DNA of 64,000 bases from JAHDVS01 sp964370985 (GTDB lineage: Bacteria; Actinomycetota; Thermoleophilia; Gaiellales; Gaiellaceae): contig CAYJLE010000001.1 in NCBI GenBank assembly GCA_964370985.1, positions 1-64,000 of the forward strand, given 5' to 3'. Under the pieces are notes generated by a model. It saw only the letters and a list, made by a program, of their open reading frames with translations, ran no database searches and was not told the origin of the DNA. Every line of letters starts with the position of its first letter. Positions within the stretch are counted from its first letter, which is position 1. The position numbers and the translations under genes were made by a program. This document shows positions 8,558 to 15,649 of the stretch, one piece after another.

Positions 8558-8945
8558 CGAGGGCCTCGTTGACGAGGCGGTCGGCGAGCGTGTTGTGCTC
8601 ACGGCGCACGGCGGTGTAGCGCACCGCTCCGATCCGCCGGGCCAGCCGCGCCGCCTCGAGCGAGAGCTCGCGGAGCGCCGCGTTCTTGACCCGGTACACC
8701 CCGGTCATCTGCTTCACGAGCAGCTCGGAGTCGGACACGACCTCGAGCTCGGACACGGCGAGCTCGGCGGCCTTCGCGAGACCGGCCACGAGCGCCCGGT
8801 ACTCGGCGACGTTGTTGGTGGCGACCCCGATCGTCTCCCCGCGCGCGTCCAGCACCGTCCCGTTCTCCGCCTCGAGGACGTAGCCGAACGCCGCCGGCCC
8901 CGGGTTGCCGCGCGCTCCCCCGTCCGTGAAGAGGCGCGCTTTCAG
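8544..8945 (-). CDS. ribonuclease HI family protein, apparent CTG start
   Basis: About 133 aa; cleaves the RNA strand of RNA-DNA hybrids. Catalytic acids are visible: Asp in LFTDGGARGNPGP near the N-terminus, Glu in NVAEYRALVAGL, Asp in VVSDSELLVKQM and Asp in NTLADRLVNEA. The first ATG/GTG/TTG in frame (GTG at 8855) would remove the first catalytic Asp and first beta strands. In the stretch back to an in-frame stop near 9013 there is none, so a CTG at 8945, just after the upstream TGA (8949-8947), is the best start. It is part of the operon with the EF-G-like gene. Confidence 0.8.
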   Translation of the reverse strand: MKARLFTDGGARGNPGPAAFGYVLEAENGTVLDARGETIGVATNNVAEYRALVAGLAKAAELAVSELEVVSDSELLVKQMTGVYRVKNAALRELSLEAARLARRIGAVRYTAVRREHNTLADRLVNEALDAGG

Positions 8946-8946
8946 G

Positions 8947-9168
8947 TCAGACGGCAGGCGGGTCGGTTGGCAGGAACGTGCCCGGTACGCGGGCGCGCCG
9001 GCGGTCGCGAGTTACGCGCTGCCCACCGCCGCCGCCGCCGCCGGATCGCCGCTGCGGGCCGGTGCGACGGTCGAGGACGACCTCGACGTTCGGGTTGTCG
9101 CGGTAGTGGGCGACCAGCTTCTCGTAGAGCGCGCCCTCGAGCTCCTTCGGGATCACGCAGTAGATCAC
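8947..9168 (-). CDS. small conserved-looking protein with basic, glycine-rich tail
   Basis: 73 aa. The N-terminal 33 residues (VIYCVIPKELEGALYEKLVA, then HYRDNPNVEVVLDRR) look like a folded strand-helix unit; the rest is a low-complexity tail with seven Gly in a row followed by many Arg. I recall similar small proteins in actinobacterial genomes but know no function. The GTG at 9168 is chosen because GGGAG lies just upstream and codons before it read as noise. Its TGA is directly followed by the RNase HI start. Confidence 0.55.
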   Translation of the reverse strand: MIYCVIPKELEGALYEKLVAHYRDNPNVEVVLDRRTGPQRRSGGGGGGGQRVTRDRRRARVPGTFLPTDPPAV

Positions 9169-9184
9169 GGTGGCGCTCCCGCGC

Positions 9185-9799
9185 TCAGAGCCTCGGGATG
9201 TCCGGCACGAGACGGCCGTTGGCGTCGAACGACGCGTTCCAGTCCTTGAACCGCGGGTCGAGCTCGTCGATCTCGTAGCCGCGCTCCACGAGGCGGATCG
9301 GCTGGCTCGAGTCGAGCCCGACACGGTACTGGTACCAGGAGATCTCCCAGGCAACCGTGATCACGACCTCCTGGTTCGTCCCGGAGAGGGCGAGCAGGCT
9401 GACCCGCGGCTCGCCGAGGCTTCTCGCGATGCCGGAGATCGTGCGTCTGAACGGGCTCTCGTCGAACAGCTCGGCGGCCTCGACCATCGCCTGCTCCGGC
9501 AGCGACAGGCGCCGCAGCATCGGCTCGGCAGCCGCTGCCGGCGGCAGCTCGTCGCGCCGGCCTTCGAGCAGCCCGAGGTGCGGCAGCCGGCGGCGGCGAC
9601 GGCGGGCATCGCCGACGAACGGGGTCGTCGGGCTGCCCTCGCGGGCCCAGCCGTGCTCGTTCGCCTCGTCGGTGCACAGCGCGCAGACGTCCACCCAGTC
9701 CCCGCCCGACGGCTGGTAGCGCCACGTGCGCTCGCCCAGGAGCAGCGTGCGCTCGCAGATCGCGCAGCGCGAGAGCGTATCGACCTTCTTGACAATCAC
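9185..9799 (-). CDS. hypothetical protein with a zinc-ribbon-like N-terminus
   Basis: 204 aa. Two CxxC pairs near the N-terminus (CAICERT at about 12-15 and CALCTDE at about 39-42) would bind one zinc ion. An Arg-rich linker (RRRRRRLP) follows, then a C-terminal domain with SLLALSGTNQEVVITVAWE and ending VPDIPRL. I do not recognise the family. GTG start 9799 overlaps the TGA of the EF-G-like gene (GTGA), so the two are translationally coupled. Confidence 0.7.
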   Translation of the reverse strand: MIVKKVDTLSRCAICERTLLLGERTWRYQPSGGDWVDVCALCTDEANEHGWAREGSPTTPFVGDARRRRRRLPHLGLLEGRRDELPPAAAAEPMLRRLSLPEQAMVEAAELFDESPFRRTISGIARSLGEPRVSLLALSGTNQEVVITVAWEISWYQYRVGLDSSQPIRLVERGYEIDELDPRFKDWNASFDANGRLVPDIPRL

Positions 9800-11841
9800 G
9801 CCTTCGCCTCCTCGCGTCCCTTCGTCGCGTCCGCGACTACTTTCTGCGCGATGTGGGCGGGTACCTCCTCGTAGCGCAGGAAGCTCATCGTGTAGTCGCC
9901 GCGCCCGCCGGTGAGCGAAGTGAGCGACTGGGAGTAGGTGAGCATCTCGGCGAGCGGGGCCTCGGCGCGGATCGTCGTCGTACCTCCCGCGGGCTCCATC
10001 CCGAGCAGCCGCCCTCGGCGCGAGTTGAGATCGCCGTTGACCGCGCCGACGGTCTCGTCGGGTGCCGCGACCTCGACCGCCATGATCGGCTCGAGCAGGA
10101 CCGGGTCGGCTTTTGCGTAGGCGTCCTTGAACGCCATCGAGCCGGCGATCTTGAACGCCATCTCGGACGAGTCGACGGTGTGGTACTGCCCGTCGACGAG
10201 CCGCACCCGGAGGCCCTGGACGGGGGCGCCGGCGAGCTCGCCGTGCCGCATCGCCTCCTGGATCCCCTTGTCCACGGCGGGCCGGAAGCTCTGCGGGATC
10301 ACGCCGCCGACGATCTGGTCGACGAACTCGTAGCCCTCGTGGCCGTCGAGCGGCTCGAGCACGATGTCGCAGTCGCCGAACTGGCCGCGCCCGCCGGTCT
10401 GCTTCTTGTAGCGATGCCTCGCCCGGGACTCCTTGCGGATCGTCTCGAGGTAGGGGACGCGCGGCTGGTGCAGGTCGACCTCGACACCGAAGCGCCGCTT
10501 CAGACGGTCGACCGCGACCTCGACGTGCATCTGGCTCATCCCGGCGAGAAGCTGTTCCCCGGTCTGCTCGTCCCGGCGCAGGACGAGCGTGGGGTCCTCC
10601 TCGGCGAGGCGCCGCAGCGCGGTCGCCACCTTCTCCTCGTCGCCCTTCGCCTTCGGAGTCACGGCGAAGCTCATCACCGGCTGGGGGAAGACGATCGGAT
10701 CGACCTCGACCGACCGGTCGGTCGCTGCGAGCACGTCACCGGTCTGGGCCTCCTTGAGCTTCGCGACTGCGCCGAGGTCGCCGGTGCCGAACTCGGAAGA
10801 CTGCTGGTGATCCTTACCCTGGAGCATGAGGAGCTGGCCGAGGCGCTCCTTGCCGTGGGTGCGCAGGTTGACGAGCGTCGAGTCCGCCTTGATCGGCCCC
10901 GAGAGGACGCGGAAGACGGTGATCCGTCCGGCGAAGGGGTCGGCGACGGTCTTGAACACGAATGCGGCCGCCCCGTCAGACGTCTCCGCCGCCGATTTCT
11001 CGGCGGGAGAGGGGACGGACTCGACGAGGAGGTCGAGCAGTGCGGTGGTGCCGAGGTTCTGGGTCGCGACGCTGCACGCGACGGGGACGAGGTCTCCGCG
11101 GGCCACGGCGCCGCGCAGCGCGGCGCCCAGCTCGGCTCCGCCAATCTCCTCCCCCTCGAGGTAGCGCTCCATCAGGCCCTCGTCGGTCTCGACGACGGCA
11201 TCGACGAGCTGCTCGCGGAGGGCGGCCGCCTCGCCCGCGATCTCGTCAGGCACGTCGACGGGCCCCGCCTCGCGCGCGCCGCCGGGCGAGAGGTAGGCGC
11301 GCATGTGCAGGAGGTCCACGATCCCCCGAAGCTCGTGCTCCCGGCCGATCGGGAGCTCGACGGCGACGCAGGCCGGGGACAGCTGGGAGCGGATCTGCTC
11401 GAGGACGGCGGCGAAGTCGGCGCGCTCCCGGTCGAGCATGTTGATGCACACGACGCGGCTGACGCCGAGCGTCTCGCAGCGCCGCCAGGCTCTGGACGTC
11501 TGCACCTGGACGCCCGCCACGCCGTTGACGACGAGCAGCGCTCCCTCGGTGACGCGCAGGGCCGCGAGCCCGTCCGCCTGGAAGCCCGCGTCCCCTGGCA
11601 CGTCGACCAGGTTCACCTTGGTGTCTTGCCAGTCGAGGTGGCAGAGCGACGCGGAGAGCGACATCTGCCGCTTGTGCTCGTCCTCGTCCCAGTCGGAGAC
11701 GGTCGTCCCCTGCTCGACCGTTCCCAGCCGATTCGTCTGCTCCGCCTGGAACAGCAGCGCCTCGACGAGCGACGTCTTCCCCGTGCCGCGGTGGCCGACA
11801 ACGGTGACGTTCCGGATCGCGCTCGGGTCGAGGGCAGGCAT
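9796..11841 (-). CDS. EF-G-like translational GTPase
   Basis: 681 aa, the length and domain order of elongation factor G: an N-terminal GTPase, a beta barrel (about 280-380) and EF-G domains III-V. The P-loop is intact (GHRGTGKTSLVE), but other G motifs are altered: DVPGD instead of DTPGH, so the catalytic His is missing, and NMLD instead of NKxD at the guanine-binding site. It is therefore not the housekeeping fusA but an EF-G2-type paralogue whose GTP use may be weak. Start ATG 11841 has a strong AAGGAGGT site. It lies between the sigma-factor gene (43-bp gap) and a zinc-ribbon protein (4-bp overlap). Confidence 0.85.
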   Translation of the reverse strand: MPALDPSAIRNVTVVGHRGTGKTSLVEALLFQAEQTNRLGTVEQGTTVSDWDEDEHKRQMSLSASLCHLDWQDTKVNLVDVPGDAGFQADGLAALRVTEGALLVVNGVAGVQVQTSRAWRRCETLGVSRVVCINMLDRERADFAAVLEQIRSQLSPACVAVELPIGREHELRGIVDLLHMRAYLSPGGAREAGPVDVPDEIAGEAAALREQLVDAVVETDEGLMERYLEGEEIGGAELGAALRGAVARGDLVPVACSVATQNLGTTALLDLLVESVPSPAEKSAAETSDGAAAFVFKTVADPFAGRITVFRVLSGPIKADSTLVNLRTHGKERLGQLLMLQGKDHQQSSEFGTGDLGAVAKLKEAQTGDVLAATDRSVEVDPIVFPQPVMSFAVTPKAKGDEEKVATALRRLAEEDPTLVLRRDEQTGEQLLAGMSQMHVEVAVDRLKRRFGVEVDLHQPRVPYLETIRKESRARHRYKKQTGGRGQFGDCDIVLEPLDGHEGYEFVDQIVGGVIPQSFRPAVDKGIQEAMRHGELAGAPVQGLRVRLVDGQYHTVDSSEMAFKIAGSMAFKDAYAKADPVLLEPIMAVEVAAPDETVGAVNGDLNSRRGRLLGMEPAGGTTTIRAEAPLAEMLTYSQSLTSLTGGRGDYTMSFLRYEEVPAHIAQKVVADATKGREEAKA

Positions 11842-11874
11842 GGGCTCGAGTACCTCCTTCCGCTTGGAGTGCGG

Positions 11875-11880
11875 AGTTTA
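11875..11880 (-). promoter_or_regulatory. -10 element (TAAACT) for the EF-G-like gene
   Basis: TAAACT on the minus strand, 33 nt before the ATG, leaving a leader with a strong AAGGAGGT. It lies just after the end of the sigma-factor gene, giving the EF-G-like gene its own promoter. Confidence 0.5.
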
Positions 11881-11884
11881 GCCT

Positions 11885-12673
11885 CTACCCGCTGAGCGAG
11901 GCGCGCGTCTGGGCGTCCGAAAGGCGCGCCTTCAGGCGCAGAATCGCCTTCGTGTGCAGCTGCGATACGCGCGACTCCGTGACCCCGAGCACCTCGCCGA
12001 TCTCGCGCAGCGTCAGCTCCTCGTAGTAGTAGAGGGTGATCACGAGCTTCTCGCGCTCGGGCAGCGACGCGATCGCCTCGCCGATCAGTTCCTTGATCTC
12101 GCTCGCTTCGAGCTGGCCACCGGGCGCGACCGCGTGCGGGTCCTCGAGCGTGTCGACCAGCGCGACGGCGTCACCGGAGCCCGTCGGGCTCGCCCAGAGC
12201 TCGTCGAGCGCCCCGATCGACGAGCGGGAGATCTCGAGCAGCGACTCGTCGAGCTCCTCCTCGCTGACCCCGAGCTTTGCCGCGATCTCCTCGTCGGTGG
12301 GCGCGCGCAGGAGCTGCGCCTCGAGCTGGGCGATCGCCTTCTCGATCGCCCTCGCGCGGCTGCGTACGGAGCGCGGCACCCAGTCGAGCGAGCGCAGCTC
12401 GTCGATGATCGAGCCGCGGATCCGGGAGATCGCGTACGTCTCGAACTTCACCTCCCGGTCCGGGTCGTAGCGCTCGATCGCGTCGATCAGGCCGAGCAGG
12501 CCGTAGGAGACGAGATCGCTCTCGTCGACGTGCGCGGGGAGCCCGGCGCCGAGCCGCCCGGCCACATACTTGACGAGCGGGGCGTAGGTGAGAACGAGCC
12601 GGTCGCGAAGGGCCTTGTCGGGGCTGCGCTTGTAGCGCTGCCACAGGGTGTCGGTGTCCTCGGAGTTCGGCAC
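11885..12673 (-). CDS. RNA polymerase sigma factor, FliA/WhiG type
   Basis: 262 aa with sigma-70 regions 2, 3 and 4. Region 2: LVKYVAGRLGAGLPAHVDES, then SYGLLGLIDAIERYDP. Region 3: APTDEEIAAKLGVSEEELDE. Region 4 helix-turn-helix: LTLREIGEVLGVTESRVSQL. Lack of region 1.1 and the overall pattern place it in the FliA/WhiG group, which directs motility or development genes; there are no flagellar genes here. Start GTG 12673 lies 6 nt after a TATGCT hexamer, so the mRNA is probably leaderless. A 55-aa membrane protein precedes it by 18 bp. Confidence 0.9.
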   Translation of the reverse strand: MPNSEDTDTLWQRYKRSPDKALRDRLVLTYAPLVKYVAGRLGAGLPAHVDESDLVSYGLLGLIDAIERYDPDREVKFETYAISRIRGSIIDELRSLDWVPRSVRSRARAIEKAIAQLEAQLLRAPTDEEIAAKLGVSEEELDESLLEISRSSIGALDELWASPTGSGDAVALVDTLEDPHAVAPGGQLEASEIKELIGEAIASLPEREKLVITLYYYEELTLREIGEVLGVTESRVSQLHTKAILRLKARLSDAQTRASLSG

Positions 12674-12679
12674 GATCAG

Positions 12680-12685
12680 AGCATA
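12680..12685 (-). promoter_or_regulatory. -10 element (TATGCT), leaderless sigma-factor promoter
   Basis: TATGCT on the minus strand ends 6 nt before the GTG start of the sigma factor, in the 18-bp gap after the small membrane-protein gene. Confidence 0.6.
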
Positions 12686-12691
12686 CGGCCC

Positions 12692-12859
12692 TCAGCGCAG
12701 GGTGCGAAAGGAAAGCTCCCCCATCCACAGGGTAAGGGCGCCCGCGGCGGCAGCGATCACCCACGCCCCGCCGGCGGCGGAGTAGGCGGCCACGGACGCG
12801 AACACGGCGGTCAGAAGCGCGAACAGCGCGCCGAGCGAGCGGCGCTTCGGGCGAGTCAT
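12692..12859 (-). CDS. small membrane protein (55 aa)
   Basis: ATG 12859 to TGA gives 55 residues: a basic start (MTRPKRRS), a hydrophobic helix ALFALLTAVFASVAAY, a Gly hinge and a second hydrophobic helix AWVIAAAAGALTLWM, then ELSFRTLR. This looks like two transmembrane segments with the N-terminus inside. It is the first gene before the sigma factor, so it could be an anti-sigma or membrane partner, but only position suggests that. Confidence 0.55.
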   Translation of the reverse strand: MTRPKRRSLGALFALLTAVFASVAAYSAAGGAWVIAAAAGALTLWMGELSFRTLR

Positions 12860-12888
12860 GGGCCGAGTGTAGAGACCGCGCCCCGGGG

Positions 12889-12894
12889 TACAAT
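12889..12894 (+). promoter_or_regulatory. -10 element (TACAAT) of tRNA-Trp
   Basis: TACAAT lies 12 nt before the first base of the tRNA, so the primary transcript would carry a 5' leader of about 5 nt. No clear -35. Confidence 0.55.
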
Positions 12895-12906
12895 GGCGCG
12901 ACCCCT

Positions 12907-12979
12907 AGGGCAGTAGCTCAACTGGTAGAGCACCGGTCTCCAAAACCGGGGGTTGGGGGTTCGAGTCCCTCCTGCCCTG
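12907..12979 (+). tRNA. trnW: tRNA-Trp (CCA)
   Basis: 73-nt cloverleaf. The acceptor stem AGGGCAG/CTGCCCT is closed by a G discriminator; the D arm starts AGCTCAACTGGTAGAGC; the anticodon arm CCGGT-CTCCAAA-ACCGG places CCA at 12940-12942; the T arm contains GGTTCGAGTCC. The 3' CCA is not encoded. It stands alone between minus-strand genes. Confidence 0.97.
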
Positions 12980-13044
12980 TAGCTCGACCGGTGACGCCCG
13001 ATGGCGGGCACGAATCCCGTCTTGGCGCCCCCGAGGAGCCGCAC

Positions 13045-14067
13045 CTACAAGACTCGCGTCACCTCGTCGCTCGGGTAGACCGGTAGCTCGCGTTCAGTTC
13101 CGCCGACACGAATCGTGAAGCGGTCCGGCTGGTTCGTGACCGAGCCGATTCGGGTTACGGTGATGCCGGCAGCCACGCCGGCTGCAATCAGCGATTCGAC
13201 GGCTCCCGGATCGGCGGCGGCGAGGAGACTGCCGGAGGCGAGCATCCCCAGGGGGTCGATGCCGAGCTCGGCGGCGATCGTCGCAGTCTCGGCAAGGATC
13301 GGGACCGCATCGCGGTCGATCATGGCGCCGCAGCCTGCGGCGAGCGCCAGCTCGCGAACGCCGGTGGCCAGGCCGCCTTCGGTCGGGTCGTGGAGAGCCG
13401 TGACGCCGCCGGCCCGCAGAAGGCAGGCCGCGTCCGCGACGACCGAGATACCGGGGTCGTAGAGCAGGTTGGCCGCACGCGTGATCAACGCCGGATCGAG
13501 AGCGACGCGAAGCCGGGGGCCGAGCTCTCGCGCCAGCAGGGCCGTACCTTCGAGGGCAAGAGCCTTGGTCAGCAGGAGCTGGTCGCCCGGGCGGGCTCCG
13601 CCGGGACGGAGCAGGTGGTCGACGTCGACCTCGCCGATCAGCACGCCGACGAGGATCGGCCGATCGAGACCGGCGGTGATCTCGGTGTGGCCGCCGACCA
13701 GGCAGATGCTTCGCTCCCGGCAAGCGTCACGTAACTCACAGAACAGGGATTCGATCAGCGCTTCGGTCGTCTCCCGTTCCGGCAAGAGCGCCGTGATCAT
13801 CATCCAGCGGGCCGTGGCGCCCAGGCAGGCGAGGTCATTCGCATTCACGTTGACGAGATAGCGCGGCGCGTTCTCGGTGGCGAACGTGATCGGATCGGTC
13901 TTGACGACCAGCGTCGTTCCCGCGAGCTGGATTGCCGCGGCGTCGCTGCCGACGCCGGGCCCCACGACGACGGTCGGATCGGTCGTCGCGTACGTCGCGA
14001 TCAGCCGCGCGAGCAGCTCGCCCGGGAGCTTGCCGACCGGCAGGCGCTCGCCGTGGGTGTCCGCCAT
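13045..14067 (-). CDS. AIR synthase/HypE-like enzyme
   Basis: 340 aa of the PurM/HypE/SelD/ThiL superfamily, ATP-dependent enzymes acting on carboxamides or phosphates. N-terminal half: VVVGPGVGSDAAAIQLAG, then NVNANDLACLGATARWM and CLVGGHTEITAGL. C-terminal half: LHDPTEGGLATGVREL, the HypE-type HDPTEGG box, and PLGMLASGSLLAA. No hydrogenase or other hyp genes are present, so the true substrate is unknown. Its start (ATG 14067) is divergent from the TPR gene. Confidence 0.8.
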   Translation of the reverse strand: MADTHGERLPVGKLPGELLARLIATYATTDPTVVVGPGVGSDAAAIQLAGTTLVVKTDPITFATENAPRYLVNVNANDLACLGATARWMMITALLPERETTEALIESLFCELRDACRERSICLVGGHTEITAGLDRPILVGVLIGEVDVDHLLRPGGARPGDQLLLTKALALEGTALLARELGPRLRVALDPALITRAANLLYDPGISVVADAACLLRAGGVTALHDPTEGGLATGVRELALAAGCGAMIDRDAVPILAETATIAAELGIDPLGMLASGSLLAAADPGAVESLIAAGVAAGITVTRIGSVTNQPDRFTIRVGGTERELPVYPSDEVTRVL

Positions 14068-14155
14068 CAGCTCGGGTTCCGAGGCAGGTTCCTCAACGGC
14101 GGTATCGTAGGCTCGCAGCCCGGTCCGCAGAAGCCGGGGGCGGTAGAGTCACGTC

Positions 14156-14890
14156 ATCGCCGAGCTCGAGGATCTCCTTGGCCGCGCGCACGAGCTGCGC
14201 GAGACGGGCGACTGGGGCGACGCGGCCACTGCCGTCTACGCCCGCCTCGCCGAGCTGGCGCCGACGGCGGCGGGCCCGCTCGTAATGCTCGCCTCCTGCC
14301 ACGAGCGGGCCGGGCGCGCCCGGGAGGCGCGTGCCGCGTACGAGCGGGCGCTCGCGCTGCCCGACCGGGGACGCTTCGACCGACGCATACGCAACGGGCT
14401 GAAGCGCGCCCGCAGCCTCGAGCGCGCGGCCGGGCTCACGAGCGTGGCGGACGCGCTCCGAGTCGCTGCGCTTGCGCGGGACGACGGCCGAGCCGACCTG
14501 GCGCTCGCGGCCAGCGGGCGGGCCCTCGAGCTCGCCAGGAGCCCGGGCGAGGAGACGGCAGCGCTCGCGTGCCGCGCCTCGATCGTGCTCGGGGCGGGCA
14601 GGGCCGCCGAGGCGCTCGAGCTGACGCGCCGCTCGCTCGGCATCGACGCGTCCCGCGAGACGAACCGCGAGACGTACGCGGTCCTCGTCGCGGTCCTCCT
14701 CGAGGTCGGCCGCACCGACGACGCGAAGGCAGAGGGCGAGCGCCTGCTGGCCGTCAACCCAACCGATCCGACCGTGGCACGGGCGCTCGCGGCCGCCTAC
14801 CGACGCCTGTTCGAGCGCACCGGGGAGCCCAGGTGGCAGGCGGCAGCCGAGAGTTGCCGCGCACGCGCCGCCGGCCAGCGGCTGCGCTGA
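14156..14890 (+). CDS. tetratricopeptide-repeat protein, start uncertain
   Basis: About 244 aa of helix-turn-helix repeats of TPR type; the clearest are ETGDWGDAATAVYARLAELA and AGRAREARAAYERALALP. TPR proteins are protein-protein scaffolds; no partner can be inferred. The first ATG (14285) would cut the first repeat in half. Upstream, the coding sense continues to a TAG at 14144, and the frame contains only GTC (14153) and ATC (14156). A TAGAGT hexamer (14144-14149) lies 6 nt before the ATC, as in leaderless genes of this window, so ATC may be a rare start or a miscalled ATG. End at TGA 14890. Confidence 0.6.
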   Translation: MAELEDLLGRAHELRETGDWGDAATAVYARLAELAPTAAGPLVMLASCHERAGRAREARAAYERALALPDRGRFDRRIRNGLKRARSLERAAGLTSVADALRVAALARDDGRADLALAASGRALELARSPGEETAALACRASIVLGAGRAAEALELTRRSLGIDASRETNRETYAVLVAVLLEVGRTDDAKAEGERLLAVNPTDPTVARALAAAYRRLFERTGEPRWQAAAESCRARAAGQRLR

Positions 14891-14923
14891 CCCGACGCCC
14901 TTCCCTTCGCGCCCGAAGGCGCG

Positions 14924-14929
14924 TAGACT
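14924..14929 (+). promoter_or_regulatory. -10 element (TAGACT) before a structured RNA
   Basis: TAGACT ends 6 nt before 14936, where an 11-bp helix begins. The expected transcription start therefore coincides with the first base of that helix. No good -35 is visible. Confidence 0.45.
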
Positions 14930-14935
14930 GGCGCG

Positions 14936-15275
14936 GGTCCCCGAGCCTCTCTTCCCCACGGGAAGCACGGCCAGCGGCCGGCCAGCCCGTGTCTGATGAC
15001 GGCACTCCCTCGCCCGGCAACGCGGCGACGGAGCTGAAGACCGCTCGGGGGCCCGCTTTCCTCGAGCCGGCCCCGCCGGGCCGCCGCGAGGATCCCCCGA
15101 TCCGTGGATCGCGCGATCCGCCAATCGGGGATGGTCGCGCGACGGCGCCGGGGCGATGCTGAGCCCGGAATACGGCGGCGGCCGCACCCGCCGCCGGTCG
15201 GGCCGGCCCGGGCGCTGCAAGCGAGGGTCGATCCAGCGGAAGGCGGCCCGGGCGCGAGAGCGGGGGCCGCCTTCC
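14936..15275 (+). ncRNA. candidate structured noncoding RNA, family not recognised
   Basis: The roughly 480 bp between the TPR gene and 15372 show no convincing coding sequence but ordered pairing. GGTCCCCGAGC (14936-14946) pairs with GCTCGGGGGCC (15043-15053), 11 bp with one G-U. Inside are a CTTCC/GGAAG hairpin (14951-14965), ACGGG/CCCGT, and nested GTCT/AGAC, CTCC/GGAG and CGCC/GGCG pairs closing on 15015-15023. A 12-bp hairpin at 15238-15275 could end the transcript. I compared it by eye with RNase P RNA, tmRNA, SRP RNA, 6S RNA and common riboswitches and found no signature match. It may be a free RNA or a long leader of the gene at 15372. G+C-rich DNA folds easily, so this remains a candidate. 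Confidence 0.4.
15238..15275 (+). terminator. 12-bp perfect hairpin, possible terminator
   Basis: GGAAGGCGGCCC (15238-15249) is perfectly complementary to GGGCCGCCTTCC (15264-15275) with a 14-nt loop. There is no U tract, as is common for actinobacterial terminators. Confidence 0.45.
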
Positions 15276-15371
15276 GTGTCTCGTCGCGCACCTTCCCTCA
15301 CATCGGGGGATCGCACCGAGCGACGCCCTCGCCGATACGCAACGAACAGCACGTATCGGCTCGGGTTCGGG

Positions 15372-15649
15372 ATGCTTCGCGCCGCTCTCCTCATAGGCCT
15401 GGTCGTCGCTCTCGGCGTCGCTGTGCGAGGCTCGGGCGTCCTGGAGGAGCTCGGCCTGCTCGGCTCCTGCCGCACGATCGCGGCGCCGGCCGGCCTGCGG
15501 GCCGGTGGCAGGCGTGTCGGGCGGGCCGGCTCGGCGGTGCGCCGGACATGGCGAAGCGATCCTGCGCGAGCCAGGGAGTCGTCGGGGCTGTCGAGTACTG
15601 GCTCTGCCCCCTGCCGTCCGCGAGCGAGAGCGCGGTCAGCGCCGACTGA
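15372..15649 (+). pseudogene. small exported protein, frameshifted
   Basis: ATG 15372 opens a frame with a hydrophobic signal/anchor (MLRAALLIGLVVALGVAV) leading to LLGSCRTIAAPAG. Around 15486-15505, in GGCCGGCCTGCGGGCCGG, the coding sense moves to another frame, which continues as RWQACRAGRLGGAPDMAKRS, then SCASQGVVGAVEYWLCP, to the TGA at 15649. The second part has the CRxG, PDM, SC and EYWxCP pattern I associate with a conserved small actinobacterial protein of about 90 aa. One base seems to be missing. The 3' end overlaps the convergent gene by 14 bp. Confidence 0.5.

Noticed and set aside
14991..15041. C/D-box or hammerhead-like words (TGATGA ... CTGA)
   Set aside because: Box words are short, spacing and stems do not fit either RNA, and C/D RNAs are not expected in bacteria.
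14936..15290. RNase P RNA on the minus strand (a GAGGAAAG stretch near 15061)
   Set aside because: Only the GAGGAAAG word fits; the other conserved blocks of RNase P RNA (AGGGTG, ACAGAA near the 3' end) are absent and the promoter points the other way.
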